Assembly (NCBI GenBank): GCA_964445695.1
Contig: CAYULF010000006.1
Location: forward strand, 186,001 to 250,000
Length of the DNA: 64,000 bases
Source of the DNA: JAUIKM01 sp964445695
GTDB lineage: Bacteria; Bacteroidota; Ignavibacteria; Kapaibacteriales; UBA7675
Reading direction: 5' to 3'
Shown here: one piece after another, positions 1 to 9,777 of the stretch
Numbering within the stretch: position 1 is the first letter of the stretch
Layout of the letters: each line of letters starts with the position of its first letter
The notes under the pieces: model-generated
Seen by the model: the letters and a program-made list of their open reading frames with translations, nothing else
Told to the model about the DNA's origin: nothing
Databases searched by the model: none
Made by a program: the position numbers and the translations under genes

Positions 1-1
1 G

Positions 2-3000
2 ACCTCGACGAACATTACGATCGGCGCTAATCGCGCGCCTGTGGTAACAGTGACTTTTACCTCTTTGACGACCAATGAGGATTTAACAACAAATTTCAGC
101 GTGTCTCTGATTGATCCGGATGATGCAACGGCCGACATCGTACTTTCGGCATCGTCGGAAAATCCAGTTCTGGTTCCGACGGCGAATATTGTGCAGGTCG
201 GAGTTACAAGCGCAAACACGCAGTTCAGCCTGACACCGGGTACAAATCAGAATGTTAACAGCGAAGGCGTACCGACCATACAGATCAGCGCGAGCGATGG
301 TGTAAATAGCCGATCAACCTCCTTTAATCTCACGGTCAACGCCGTCAATGATGTCCCGGTATTCGAACACGGACCGGACCTGGGTTTTTACGAAGACAAT
401 GGGCCGGTAAGCACGGCCTGGATATTGCCGGATTTCAACGACGGCGATCCCGAAGTTTCACAGGCCCTGACTTTTCACGTTACCAGCAACAATGCCGCCC
501 TGTTTGATATCCAACCGTCCATCAACAACATTAACGGCGTCATCACCTTTGGCGCGCTGCCGAGCAGCAACGGCACTGCAACGATTTTTGTCTCTTTGAG
601 CGACAACGGCGGTACGGCTCACGGCGGCGTCAACAGCACCGCAACAAAAACTGCCAAGATCATTATTGTGGCTCTGAATGATGCGCCGTCATTTACGACT
701 GGTGCAAGCGTCAGCGTAGCGGAAGACAGCGGCCTGTACTCGGCGGCATTTGCCGGTGCAATCGATGACGGCGATCCCGAGCTGAATCAGGCATTGACCT
801 TCCATCTCGTCAGCGACAACGCCGCTTTATTTGCCGTGCAACCAGCAATAACCGCTACAAACGGCAATCTGAGTTTTGTACCGGCCGCCAATGCGCATGG
901 AACGGCCCTGGTTTCGGTAAGTCTGAGCGACTCGGGGGCGTTCAGCGCAGGAAACGTTAACACATCCGCTACCCAGCAGTTCAGCATTGAGGTCATTTCG
1001 GTTAACGATCCGCCGCAGATCAGCACGTCACAAACGCTGCTTTCAACCGACGTAGCTCTGGCAATTACAACAAGCGTGCTGCTTGCGGATGTCGACACCC
1101 CGATTACGGGACTGAGCTTGTCTGTACATTCGGATAATCCGGCGCTGCTTCCGACAAACAATATCGTGCAGCTTGGGGCGACGGCGGCTACGTCGTATTT
1201 CCGCTTCAGTCCCCTCTCTGCTACGCTCGGGTCGGTTAACGTGACCATCACGGTTGATGACGGCGAATTCCAACGCTCGACAACATTTACCCTGGATGTG
1301 TTAAACAACGTCCCAATCATCACTTTTGTCAGCCCGCCGGCCAATACGACGGCTTCGGCGCGCGATGCCGATATCGTGATTAACTTTCTTGGAGAGATGG
1401 ACACGGGCACGTTGACGACGGCAACAATGCCGACCAATGCCAACCTGATCCTCTACGGCATGCAGAGCGGACATATCAGCACGGCGGCGACGCTGACCTA
1501 CACCAACGGCAATACGCGCGTTGTGATCGATCCGGCGGCCAGATTTCACGCGGGCGAGCAGGTGATGTTGACAGTGACCGGCGCGTCAAACATCGGGGGC
1601 GTCAGCATGTCCCGGGCGCTTGTTCACAGCTTCCGCGCGGCGGCCGATCACGGTCGGGCAGTATTTGGACAAACTTTACTGGGCGCGGGACAGAGCGGCG
1701 GACTGGCAATCGGCGACCTGGACGGCGACGGCGACCTCGATGCAATCATCGCCAACCACGTCAACGCCGGGCAGGAAATCTGGTTAAACAACGGCGATGC
1801 TACCTTTGCCGTATCGTCGTTTGGCGGCGGAAACAGCACGGATGTTGCTCTTGGAGATCTGGATGGCGACGGCGACCTCGACGCCATCGTATGCAACACC
1901 GGCCAGCCCAATCAAATCTGGTTAAACAACGGTGACGCAAAGTTCAGCACGCAGAACATCGGCGGCAGCCTGGACAGCTATAAAGTTTCCATTGGCGATC
2001 TGGACGGCGACGGCGATCTCGATGCCGTTGTTGCCAACAGAAACAGTCAAGCCCAGGAGTTGTTGTACAATCGCGGTGACGGCATGTTTACCGTTTCAAC
2101 CAAGGATGCGGGTTTCGTCAAATCACTCGAAATTGGCGATCTGGACGGCGACGGCGACCTGGATATCTTTCTTGTCAATTTCAGCGGATTCCCCAATCGC
2201 GTCTGGATCAACAATGGTGCAGGCAGTTTTACCAATGTGTTGCACGACATTGACGGGGGACAGGATGTTGCTCTGGGCGATCTGGACGGCGACGGCGATC
2301 TCGATGCATTGCTGGTAAGCGATCCTCATGTTCTGCTGCGGAATTACGGCAATGCAACTTTTTCCTCGTCATACTTGCCGCCCACCCCGGGATTGTGTGG
2401 GTCTTGCACTGCGATTGCTCTGGGCGATGTAGACGGCGACGGCGACCTCGACGCCATCGTCACCAACGCGGATGACGGCAAACAACAGGGACTCTGGATC
2501 AATGACGGCAATGCCGGTTTCAGCTTCCAGGCAATCGGCGCTGACCGCGGCATCGGTGTTGATTTTGGCGACCTTGACAATGACGGCGATCTGGATGCCA
2601 TTGTCGCCGGATTTGTGAGCAGCGGACAGCAAATCCTGCGGAATCTGCCGCCGCTGCCTGAAATCAGCGCCATGACGCCCGTGGTCACAACTGCCAACCT
2701 CAATACATTGGAATTGATGATCAGCGGCGCGGAATTTGAATTCACGCAGGCGCAGATCAGCGTGCTGAATCCCGACGGTTCACCAGCCGGGACGACCACG
2801 CTGACCATCAGCAATGCCACGCGCGGCGCGCTGACGGCTCACGTGGCGGCGGGGCTGCTGTCGACCGCGGGAACCCTGACTGTTACAATTTCCAACCCGG
2901 CCGGGACGACCAGCACAACATTGACCGTGCTTAACGACATTCCGACAATTTCCACCAGCCAGACCGCCGTCGTCGGACAGGAAGATGTTGCGCTGCTCAT

Positions 3001-5770
3001 CAGCATGACGGTCAATGATGTTTCTCCGGGTTTTCCCGGACTCGTGATCCTTACGCCCGCGGCGGACCTGACCACCGTGGCTTCGATCACACAGATCGGC
3101 GCAACGGCGGCAACGACGCAATTTCTCGTCACGCCCGTCACAAATGCAAGCGGCAGCCTGCCTTTGAGATTTCAGGTCAGCGACGGTTCGCTGAGCAGTT
3201 CAACAACGTTTAATGTTAACTTCCTGCCGGTCAACGATCCGCCGACGATTTCCATCGGCCAAACGCAGATGAACCTGAACGAGAATGAAAACGGTGCATT
3301 GACGCTGCAGATCAGCGATGTCGATACCCCATTTGATCTGCTGCAACTCAGCGCTACTTCCGCCAACCAGACTCTGCTGCCGGACTCCGGGCTGGTGTTG
3401 GGCGCAACGAGCGCGACAACGCTCCTGCAGATTCAGCCGATGTGTTTTGAGCACGGTACTTCGGCCGTGGTTGTAAACATTTCCGATGGCGATAACATCC
3501 GGACAACCAGTTTTATTGTCAACGTCAGTCCACTGGCGTCTCTCAGCATTTCCGGCTCCACCTGCGGCTGTCCCGATGTGCTTTTAACATACACGGCCCT
3601 CCCGCCCTCATCGTCCGCAACGCATCACTGGACCGTAGTCGGAGGGCACATCGCGAGCGGACAAGGCAGCGGATCAATTCAACTTGTCTGGGATCGCGGC
3701 GCCACCATTGCTTCGGTCTCCGTCGAACGTACAGTTTCCAGCTTGTGCACGACAGCATCGGTGTTAAACGTAACACCCAGGAACATTCAGGCGGTCATGG
3801 ACTACCTGGCAGTAAGTACGGCGTCGGCAAGCAGCAATGTCGTTAACAACGACATTGGCTTGGACCTGACTGTTGCGGCTGTCGACGATCCGGCCGGCGG
3901 CATGGCTTCGGCAAGCGGAGGCTCAATCACCTACACGCCGGATCCCGGTTTCAGCGGCCTGGATATGTTTAACTATGTCGTAAGCTCGCCGGGAGGTTGT
4001 CTGGCCACTGGATCGGTTGTTGCCGCAGTTGCCGCCGGCGAAGACGCGAATGTTAACATTGAACTCGTCGAGCGCCAGAAGGACCGCAGTGCCGGAGTGC
4101 GCGGATTGCGCCGTGCCGTCGCAGCGGCACTCAGCCCCGATGGACAGTTTGTCTATGCGGCCGGTCGCAGCGACCACTCAATTGCCGTGTTCAGTCGCGA
4201 CACCGCCGACGGATCCCTGACATTCAACACTCGTGTCCGCGACGGCCGCAATGCCGTCAGCGGTTTAAAATACGTCGATGCGGTTGCTCTCAGCCCCGAT
4301 GGACAGTTCCTCTGTGCAACCGGTTATGGAGATAATTCACTGGTGCTGTTTGAGCGCGATGCTGACACCGGTCTGTTAACATTTGTCGAGCGTAAAAAAC
4401 AGGGCCAAATGGACGACGGCAAAGTCATAAACGGAATGAAACGCCCGCGCGGCCTGGCCGTCAGTGCGGACGGTAACTCGATCTACGTCAGCGGCTACGG
4501 CAACAATGGACTGGCGGTGTTTCGCCTGAATAAAACAATCGGGAACCTGTCCTTTGTCGAGTTTTTCAAGGATGGACATGACGGAGTGGACGGGCTGAAC
4601 AAACCGGTCGGCATAAACGTCAGCCTGGATGGAAAACACGTCTATGTGGCCGGTTCGGGCGAAAGTGCCGTCAGCCTGTTTAACCGCAATGTTGTAACCG
4701 GCGAATTAACATTTCTTGCTCGCCACAAAGACGGCGGCGGCGGAATCGACGGCTTGAACTCGGCAGTTGATGTGGCGGTTTCGCCGGACGGTAGGCACGT
4801 CTACGTAGCCGGCGCAGGCGACGACGCCATTGCACTGTTTCGACGCAACGCCGGCAGCGGTCGCCTCAGTTTTGTAGAAATTGTTAAAAACGGCTCAAAC
4901 GGCGTCAGCGGACTCGACGGAGTCAGCTCTGTCGCCGTCTCCCCCGATGGCGGTCAGGTCTGGGCGACCGGACAGAACAGCAACGCAGTTGTAATATTCA
5001 AACGTCGCTCCCACGACGGCCGACTGACATTTATGCAGAGCGTCAGCGACGGCAACGACGGTTTTGACGGTCTGGCCGGCGCTATGATGAATGCGGTAAA
5101 CAACGATGGCAGGCATTCCTATGTGCCCGGAAGCCTGGACGACGCCCTCAGCGTTCTGTTCCGCAACCGCATCCCCGCAGCGCTTGACGATGCCGCCGGA
5201 ACGACCGCCAAAAACTCAACGCTGGTAATCGAACCGCTGGTGAATGACGACGATGCGGATGCCCACACACTGACGATTTCAGCGAAAACGGACGGTGCAC
5301 TCGGTACGGTGGCCATCACGGGCGGCGGAACAACGCTGGATTACAGCGCAGGCGCGACTACGGGCGTGGATCAGTTTACCTACACGATTGAAGACGGCCA
5401 CGGAGGGTCTTCAACGGCAACGGTGACGGTGAGCATCGTCAATGCCAAAAGTGGACATGCCGACCTGACTGTTGAATACAGCAACGCAGCTTTGTTGACA
5501 GTCTCGCCCAATCCGGCGCGCGACAACATACAAGTGGCGTTTACGCTGGACGAAGCGGCACGCGTTCAGGTGCGACTCACCGATGTGCAGGGGCAGCGTC
5601 TGACCGGCTTCGAACTTAAACATTTGCCGGCCGGAAAACACGTTAAGGGACTCGACTTGTTTGCTGACAGCGGAGCAAAACTCTCCGCGGGCATGTACTA
5701 CGTCGAACTGAAAACTGTTAACTCACGGGGTGTGGAACGCACGTCAACCTGTCCACTTCTTGTGCGCTGA
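2..5770 (+). CDS. Giant secreted double beta-propeller protein, 5' truncated by window edge
   Basis: The reading frame is open from base 2 with no start or signal peptide visible, so the N-terminus lies outside the window; the GTG at 41 sits inside a repeat and is not a believable start. In order: cadherin/Ig-like repeats (to about nt 1300, recurring VNDPP-type linkers), a bacterial Ig-like (SbsA type) domain, seven FG-GAP/VCBS calcium-binding repeats with the DLDGDGDLDA core (nt 1711-2610, spacing 141-147 nt), more Ig-like repeats, seven roughly 50-residue lactonase-like propeller repeats with SPDG motifs (nt 4090-5160), another cadherin-like domain, and a C-terminal domain (nt 5490-5767) with NPARDN and LSAGMYYVEL. 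That end matches T9SS type A sorting domains. The protein is therefore probably exported and held at the cell surface or released; adhesion is an inference. Seven plus seven repeats fit two complete seven-bladed propellers. Confidence 0.9.
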   Translation, partial: TSTNITIGANRAPVVTVTFTSLTTNEDLTTNFSVSLIDPDDATADIVLSASSENPVLVPTANIVQVGVTSANTQFSLTPGTNQNVNSEGVPTIQISASDGVNSRSTSFNLTVNAVNDVPVFEHGPDLGFYEDNGPVSTAWILPDFNDGDPEVSQALTFHVTSNNAALFDIQPSINNINGVITFGALPSSNGTATIFVSLSDNGGTAHGGVNSTATKTAKIIIVALNDAPSFTTGASVSVAEDSGLYSAAFAGAIDDGDPELNQALTFHLVSDNAALFAVQPAITATNGNLSFVPAANAHGTALVSVSLSDSGAFSAGNVNTSATQQFSIEVISVNDPPQISTSQTLLSTDVALAITTSVLLADVDTPITGLSLSVHSDNPALLPTNNIVQLGATAATSYFRFSPLSATLGSVNVTITVDDGEFQRSTTFTLDVLNNVPIITFVSPPANTTASARDADIVINFLGEMDTGTLTTATMPTNANLILYGMQSGHISTAATLTYTNGNTRVVIDPAARFHAGEQVMLTVTGASNIGGVSMSRALVHSFRAAADHGRAVFGQTLLGAGQSGGLAIGDLDGDGDLDAIIANHVNAGQEIWLNNGDATFAVSSFGGGNSTDVALGDLDGDGDLDAIVCNTGQPNQIWLNNGDAKFSTQNIGGSLDSYKVSIGDLDGDGDLDAVVANRNSQAQELLYNRGDGMFTVSTKDAGFVKSLEIGDLDGDGDLDIFLVNFSGFPNRVWINNGAGSFTNVLHDIDGGQDVALGDLDGDGDLDALLVSDPHVLLRNYGNATFSSSYLPPTPGLCGSCTAIALGDVDGDGDLDAIVTNADDGKQQGLWINDGNAGFSFQAIGADRGIGVDFGDLDNDGDLDAIVAGFVSSGQQILRNLPPLPEISAMTPVVTTANLNTLELMISGAEFEFTQAQISVLNPDGSPAGTTTLTISNATRGALTAHVAAGLLSTAGTLTVTISNPAGTTSTTLTVLNDIPTISTSQTAVVGQEDVALLISMTVNDVSPGFPGLVILTPAADLTTVASITQIGATAATTQFLVTPVTNASGSLPLRFQVSDGSLSSSTTFNVNFLPVNDPPTISIGQTQMNLNENENGALTLQISDVDTPFDLLQLSATSANQTLLPDSGLVLGATSATTLLQIQPMCFEHGTSAVVVNISDGDNIRTTSFIVNVSPLASLSISGSTCGCPDVLLTYTALPPSSSATHHWTVVGGHIASGQGSGSIQLVWDRGATIASVSVERTVSSLCTTASVLNVTPRNIQAVMDYLAVSTASASSNVVNNDIGLDLTVAAVDDPAGGMASASGGSITYTPDPGFSGLDMFNYVVSSPGGCLATGSVVAAVAAGEDANVNIELVERQKDRSAGVRGLRRAVAAALSPDGQFVYAAGRSDHSIAVFSRDTADGSLTFNTRVRDGRNAVSGLKYVDAVALSPDGQFLCATGYGDNSLVLFERDADTGLLTFVERKKQGQMDDGKVINGMKRPRGLAVSADGNSIYVSGYGNNGLAVFRLNKTIGNLSFVEFFKDGHDGVDGLNKPVGINVSLDGKHVYVAGSGESAVSLFNRNVVTGELTFLARHKDGGGGIDGLNSAVDVAVSPDGRHVYVAGAGDDAIALFRRNAGSGRLSFVEIVKNGSNGVSGLDGVSSVAVSPDGGQVWATGQNSNAVVIFKRRSHDGRLTFMQSVSDGNDGFDGLAGAMMNAVNNDGRHSYVPGSLDDALSVLFRNRIPAALDDAAGTTAKNSTLVIEPLVNDDDADAHTLTISAKTDGALGTVAITGGGTTLDYSAGATTGVDQFTYTIEDGHGGSSTATVTVSIVNAKSGHADLTVEYSNAALLTVSPNPARDNIQVAFTLDEAARVQVRLTDVQGQRLTGFELKHLPAGKHVKGLDLFADSGAKLSAGMYYVELKTVNSRGVERTSTCPLLVR

Positions 5771-5777
5771 GGAATAA

Positions 5778-5803
5778 GACGCGGCCTGGCCCGCCGCGTC
5801 TTT
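5778..5803 (+). terminator. Probable rho-independent terminator after the giant surface protein
   Basis: GACGCGGC at 5778-5785 pairs perfectly with GCCGCGTC at 5793-5800 across a 7-nt loop and is followed by TTTA. It lies 8 nt after the stop of the surface-protein gene and touches the stop of the convergent histidine kinase gene. The T tract is short, so termination strength is uncertain. Confidence 0.55.
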
Positions 5804-7040
5804 AGCCCTCCTCTTTTGTCGGAATCTCAATCGTAAAAGTCGTGCCTTTGCCCGGCGCACTGTCCTTGATGTAAATGCGCCCTTTGTGGTACTCTTCGAT
5901 GATGCGTTTGCACAAACTAAGTCCCAGTCCCCAGCCGCGTTTTTTGGTGGTAAAGCCGGGTTTAAAGACAGAGCGTTTTAAGGTGGTCGACATGCCTTTG
6001 CCGGTATCCGTCACGTTGATGACTGTTCGCTGCGGCTCTTTGACCATTTGCAGTGTAATCGTGCCGGCCGCCTGCTCCATCGACTCCGCTGCGTTTTTGA
6101 TCAGATTTTCAATGACCCACTCAAACAGTACGGAGTTGACCTCGGCGTGAATGTCGTCGCTGAAATCGCGCACAACTTCCACGCGTTTACCCAGGCGCGG
6201 CAGACGCATCTCATAGTAACGCGAGACTTTCTCCATCAGGGCGGAGATGTTCTGATCTTCGCGGTCGGGACGCGAGCCGATCTTTGAAAATCGGTCGGCG
6301 ATTTTGTTCAGGCGCTCGATGTCTACGCGCATTTCGTGCGCGGCCTGCTCCACCTGATCGCGTTTGTCGCAGTCGTACTTGAGGATTTCGATCCAGGCCA
6401 TCAGACTGGAGAGCGGCGTGCCCAGCTGGTGCGCCGCCTCCTTGGCCATCCCCGCCCAGATGTTGGACTGCTCCGTGCGGCGGATGTAGTTGAATCCCAC
6501 AAAACCGATGAAGATAAATCCACTGATGGCCGAGAACTGCAGCAGCGGGAATATCTGCAGGCGCGTAATCTGCTCGGAATTGGAATAGTACAGGCGCTGG
6601 ACCGGGTCGCCGTTGCTGTCGTGCATAACAATCGGTTCGTTCTCGGAGCCGAACTGCTGCACCAGCTCGATCAGGTAGGCAAGTTGCTGTTCGGAAGTTT
6701 TGTATATGCTGGTGTCGACGACCACATTCTCCGTGCCGTACACGTATGGCATTTGCGGCGCTCCGTTCTGATCCGTCAGGATCATCGGAAAGTGAATCTG
6801 CGGCAGAAGGTTGTTCTGGAAAAAATCGATCACGGCCGTCGACGGATCATCCAGATTCAGCAGCAGCTCGGTGTACTCGGCGTAGAGCGCCGCCAGGTTC
6901 TCCTCGTTCTTGCGCAGATCTTCCACCAGCGTGTTTGTGTAGATCATCACGACCGCAACAATGATCGCCGCCAGGACTGCCAGCAGCCACTTGATGCGAC
7001 CGGCCGTCGGCCTGAAAAACTTGCTGATTGCAGGATTCAT
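5802..7040 (-). CDS. Membrane sensor histidine kinase
   Basis: 412 residues. A membrane segment at about residues 17-33 and another at about 167-184 bracket a periplasmic sensor region of about 130 residues. The dimerisation domain carries the phospho-acceptor His204 in the H-box AAHQLGTPLSSL. The C-terminal ATPase domain shows the N-box NLIKNAAESM, the DTGKGM box, and the GWGLGLSLCKRI and GKGTTF glycine boxes. All motifs needed for autophosphorylation and transfer to a response regulator are present. No response regulator gene is adjacent, so this is an orphan kinase and its partner and signal are unknown. It ends convergently against the surface-protein gene. The ATG start at 7040 gives a short basic N-terminus directly before the first membrane helix, as expected. 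Confidence 0.93.
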   Translation of the reverse strand: MNPAISKFFRPTAGRIKWLLAVLAAIIVAVVMIYTNTLVEDLRKNEENLAALYAEYTELLLNLDDPSTAVIDFFQNNLLPQIHFPMILTDQNGAPQMPYVYGTENVVVDTSIYKTSEQQLAYLIELVQQFGSENEPIVMHDSNGDPVQRLYYSNSEQITRLQIFPLLQFSAISGFIFIGFVGFNYIRRTEQSNIWAGMAKEAAHQLGTPLSSLMAWIEILKYDCDKRDQVEQAAHEMRVDIERLNKIADRFSKIGSRPDREDQNISALMEKVSRYYEMRLPRLGKRVEVVRDFSDDIHAEVNSVLFEWVIENLIKNAAESMEQAAGTITLQMVKEPQRTVINVTDTGKGMSTTLKRSVFKPGFTTKKRGWGLGLSLCKRIIEEYHKGRIYIKDSAPGKGTTFTIEIPTKEEG

Positions 7041-7110
7041 AGCTAGTGTTCCCGGAGTCCGCCGCTGTGAGGGCGGTTACTTTAACAACTTGATAAACAA
7101 GGACTTACCC

Positions 7111-7803
7111 CTACCCGCCTGATCTCTTGTTTGTCATTGTGGGTGCAATTTCGAGCAGGTCGCGGAGCGGAATATCCAGAATCGGATAGCTGCGCCAGTC
7201 CGCCGCGTCGTAGTGCCACCACTCGCTCCTGTGCGGCAGGAAGCCGTGACGTCGCATCACGTCGCGCAGCAGCTCCCGGCGGCGAATAGCCTCGGGGGAA
7301 GCGCCGGCATAATCGTGATGCGCGCGCTCGCTAAAATCGTCAAAGTCGCTCGGCATTTCAAGTTCATCGCCGTCCAGGGTCACCAGCGTCAGGTCGACCG
7401 CCGCACCGCGATTGTGGCGCGAACCGTTGCCCGGCGTGGCGACGTACTGCGGATCGCCGACGAGTTCCCACATGCGCACGGTCACCGCGTAGGGACGGTA
7501 GGCGTCGAAGACTTTGAGCGCGTAACCGTAGCTGCGCAGCTCCAGCCAGGCTCCGTGCAGCCGCTCGGCGACGGCCCGGCGCACAAAACAGGCCGCCGTG
7601 TCGTACAGGATTTCGCCGGTAAAATTGGCGGGCGTGGCGTAGCGGATGTCCAGATAAATGCCGGGAATCACGCTGCGCAGCTCAACCATGTCACGCGCCG
7701 CTTCCGCGGCGGAGGTCGCGGGTATGTTTACTGACGTCATACTCAGTGCCGCTATCCAGTACACGATGCGCCGCCACAGGCGGCGAACTCGGCGAATTGA
7801 CAT
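7111..7803 (-). CDS. D-alanyl-D-alanine dipeptidase (VanX/DdpX family, M15D)
   Basis: 230 residues. Residues 1-33 have a basic start, a hydrophobic core and a small-residue region ending in ATSAAEA, consistent with an export signal. The zinc ligands of the family are visible: His130 and Asp137 in GSRHNRGAAVDL, and the catalytic Glu194 and ligand His197 in EWWHY. The YRP motif (Arg103) is also present. Family members hydrolyse free D-Ala-D-Ala. In Gram-negatives they usually recycle or catabolise peptidoglycan fragments rather than confer vancomycin resistance. No vanH, vanA or vanRS-like genes accompany it, so a resistance role is not suggested. It is divergent from the symporter pair, whose first start lies 133 bp away. 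Confidence 0.9.
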   Translation of the reverse strand: MSIRRVRRLWRRIVYWIAALSMTSVNIPATSAAEAARDMVELRSVIPGIYLDIRYATPANFTGEILYDTAACFVRRAVAERLHGAWLELRSYGYALKVFDAYRPYAVTVRMWELVGDPQYVATPGNGSRHNRGAAVDLTLVTLDGDELEMPSDFDDFSERAHHDYAGASPEAIRRRELLRDVMRRHGFLPHRSEWWHYDAADWRSYPILDIPLRDLLEIAPTMTNKRSGG

Positions 7804-7936
7804 TGTTCACCCGGTGGAAAACAAAAATTTCATAAAGAGGACGCCTCGGCGGCCGATCAGATTGCCGAACGGGTTTTGTAGTTGCCCGCCGCCGACCTAA
7901 TTTCGGCCTTCGACCAGCAAAACGACGAGAACGAGA

Positions 7937-8188
7937 ATGCCCAAAACCTCCCGGCCGCGCGCCGGACGTATCTACCTGCTGCTGACCCTGACCTGCCTGC
8001 TGAGCATCCCCTGGTGGGCCACCGAAACACAGAACGGCATGCTTTTCGGCTACCCTTCCTGGGCCGTCTACTCCGTCCTGATGTCGGTCCTGTTCGGCCT
8101 GACAATCGTCCTTGTCATCGGACGCTTTTGGGATCGCCTGGCCGCCATGGAGCCCGAAACCGCGGAGGAGATGCGGCGTGACACCTGA
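7937..8188 (+). CDS. Small two-helix membrane protein (DUF3311-like), symporter partner
   Basis: 83 residues with a basic N-terminus, a first membrane helix near residues 12-27 containing IPWW, a second near residues 43-62, and an acidic cytoplasmic tail. Size, topology and position directly before a sodium:solute symporter match the DUF3311 proteins known to precede symporters of this family, but the assignment rests mainly on layout. Its last 11 nt overlap the start of the symporter gene, which suggests translational coupling and an accessory role for that transporter. Confidence 0.7.
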   Translation: MPKTSRPRAGRIYLLLTLTCLLSIPWWATETQNGMLFGYPSWAVYSVLMSVLFGLTIVLVIGRFWDRLAAMEPETAEEMRRDT

Positions 8189-9656
8189 TTTCAACCTGGG
8201 GGCGGGAGCACTCTCCGTGATAGCGCTCTACCTGCTGGCGCTCGTGGGCATCGGCATCGCCGGACGTCGCAGCCAAAAGGAAAACTCGCTGGACGATTTT
8301 TACCTGGGCGGGCGCGGCATGGGATTCCTCGTGCTGCTGCTGACGCTCTACGCCACGCAGTACAGCGGCAATACGCTGATCGGTTTTGCCGGGCGCGCCT
8401 ATCGCGAGGGGTTCCTCTTCCTGATGAGCGTGACCTTCATGATGGCGGTGATCGCCGTTCTGGTTGCCTATGCGCCGCGCCTGCGGACCCTGGCTGAGCG
8501 GCATCGCTTCCTGACCGTCGGCGACTACGTGCAGCAGCGCTACGGCTCGACCACGCTGACGGTTCTGGTGAGCGGCCTCTCGATTTTTGCACTGGGCAAT
8601 TACATCCTCACAAATCTGAAGGCGATGGGCTCGATCGTGGAAATCGTCAGCGGCGGCGCGATTCCCTTCGCCTACGGTATTATCGGCCTCTCGCTGATCA
8701 TGGTCGTCTACGAAACGCTCGGCGGCATGCGCAGCGTGGCCTGGACGGACGTGCTGCAGGGCGTGATTCTGCTGGCGGGCTGCGTGGCCATCCTGTTTGC
8801 CGTTGAATATCTCTACGAAACCCGCGGCGGGACGGCGGCGGCCATCTACTCCGCACGCCCCGATCTGTGGGACGCGCCGAGCGGCGCACAGAAAGTCTCA
8901 TGGCTGAGCACGCTCATTCTGCTCGGCATCGGTATCGCAATGTACCCGCATGCAATCCAACGCATTTTTGCCGCCGGAAGCAGCCGCGCCCTGAAACGAT
9001 CGCTGCAGTGGATGGCCGTCCTGCCGCTTGTGACGACGCTTTTCATGGTCTACGTCGGCATCGTCGGCAACGCGCACTTCCCAGACTTGAGCCGCCTGGA
9101 GAGCGACAACATCACACTGATGATGCTCGGCGAGCTGACGCGCGCATTTGCGGGCATGGAATGGCTGGTGGTTCTGTTTATCTGCGCGGCCACGGCGGCT
9201 ATCATGTCGACCATCGACTCGGCGCTGCTGGCGATTTCCTCCCTTTTCACGCAGGACATGTTCCGCCGTCTGCGCCCCGGCAGCAATCAGTCCGAGCTTA
9301 CGCGCGTCGGCAAAATCGTTTCCTGGTTGATCATGGCGTCCATGGCCTGGCTGGCAATTGAATCGCGCGAGACAATCTGGCGGCTGCTGGAAATCAAATT
9401 GGAGATTCTCTGCCAGATAGCTCCGGCGGTCATCCTGGGAATCAACCGCGCCAACCTCGGCAAACGCGCCGTACTGGGCGGCATTCTGGCCGGACTTCTG
9501 GCCACCTGTGTTTTGATGTTCGGCGGCGAGGGCGAATGGAACAAACCGCTCGGCGTGCACGCAGGCGTCTGGGGACTGGCTGTTAACCTTCTCGTTCTGA
9601 CGCTGATTCAGTCCACAACGGGAAAGCGCCCAACACAATTACAGGCCGGCGGCTGA
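8178..9656 (+). CDS. Sodium:solute symporter family transporter
   Basis: 492 residues with about thirteen hydrophobic helices, the size usual for SSS (LeuT-fold) transporters. Family-like segments include the early LDDFYLGGRGMGF region, TLYATQYSGNTLIGFAGRAYREG, the GGMRSVAWTDVLQG segment and the late ATAAIMSTIDSALLAISSLFTQD segment. The frame is open further upstream, but the upstream part shadows the small membrane gene. The GTG at 8178 is chosen because GGAGGAG stands 7 nt before it and the protein then begins just ahead of the first helix. Substrate cannot be told from sequence; SSS members import sugars, amino acids, carboxylates or vitamins with sodium. It overlaps the preceding 83-residue gene by 11 nt, so the two form one unit. 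Confidence 0.9.
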   Translation: MTPDFNLGAGALSVIALYLLALVGIGIAGRRSQKENSLDDFYLGGRGMGFLVLLLTLYATQYSGNTLIGFAGRAYREGFLFLMSVTFMMAVIAVLVAYAPRLRTLAERHRFLTVGDYVQQRYGSTTLTVLVSGLSIFALGNYILTNLKAMGSIVEIVSGGAIPFAYGIIGLSLIMVVYETLGGMRSVAWTDVLQGVILLAGCVAILFAVEYLYETRGGTAAAIYSARPDLWDAPSGAQKVSWLSTLILLGIGIAMYPHAIQRIFAAGSSRALKRSLQWMAVLPLVTTLFMVYVGIVGNAHFPDLSRLESDNITLMMLGELTRAFAGMEWLVVLFICAATAAIMSTIDSALLAISSLFTQDMFRRLRPGSNQSELTRVGKIVSWLIMASMAWLAIESRETIWRLLEIKLEILCQIAPAVILGINRANLGKRAVLGGILAGLLATCVLMFGGEGEWNKPLGVHAGVWGLAVNLLVLTLIQSTTGKRPTQLQAGG

Positions 9657-9777
9657 GGTGCGTCGCTCTTTGGCCTGCTTTTTCTCAACAGCCTTTTCTG
9701 TTTAACATGGCAGAGTCAGGTGTTAAACGCGCCGGTCCGTCATCAAGCGTTTGAGTTTTCACTCATTTAACATTCTT

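Noticed and set aside
7111..7803. Vancomycin-resistance cluster around the VanX-like gene
   Set aside because: No vanH, vanA, vanR or vanS homologue is nearby; a D-Ala-D-Ala recycling role is simpler.
7691..8194. Minus-strand frame of 167 residues over the DUF3311-like gene
   Set aside because: It overlaps two supported plus-strand genes and the start of the dipeptidase, and has no family-like motif.
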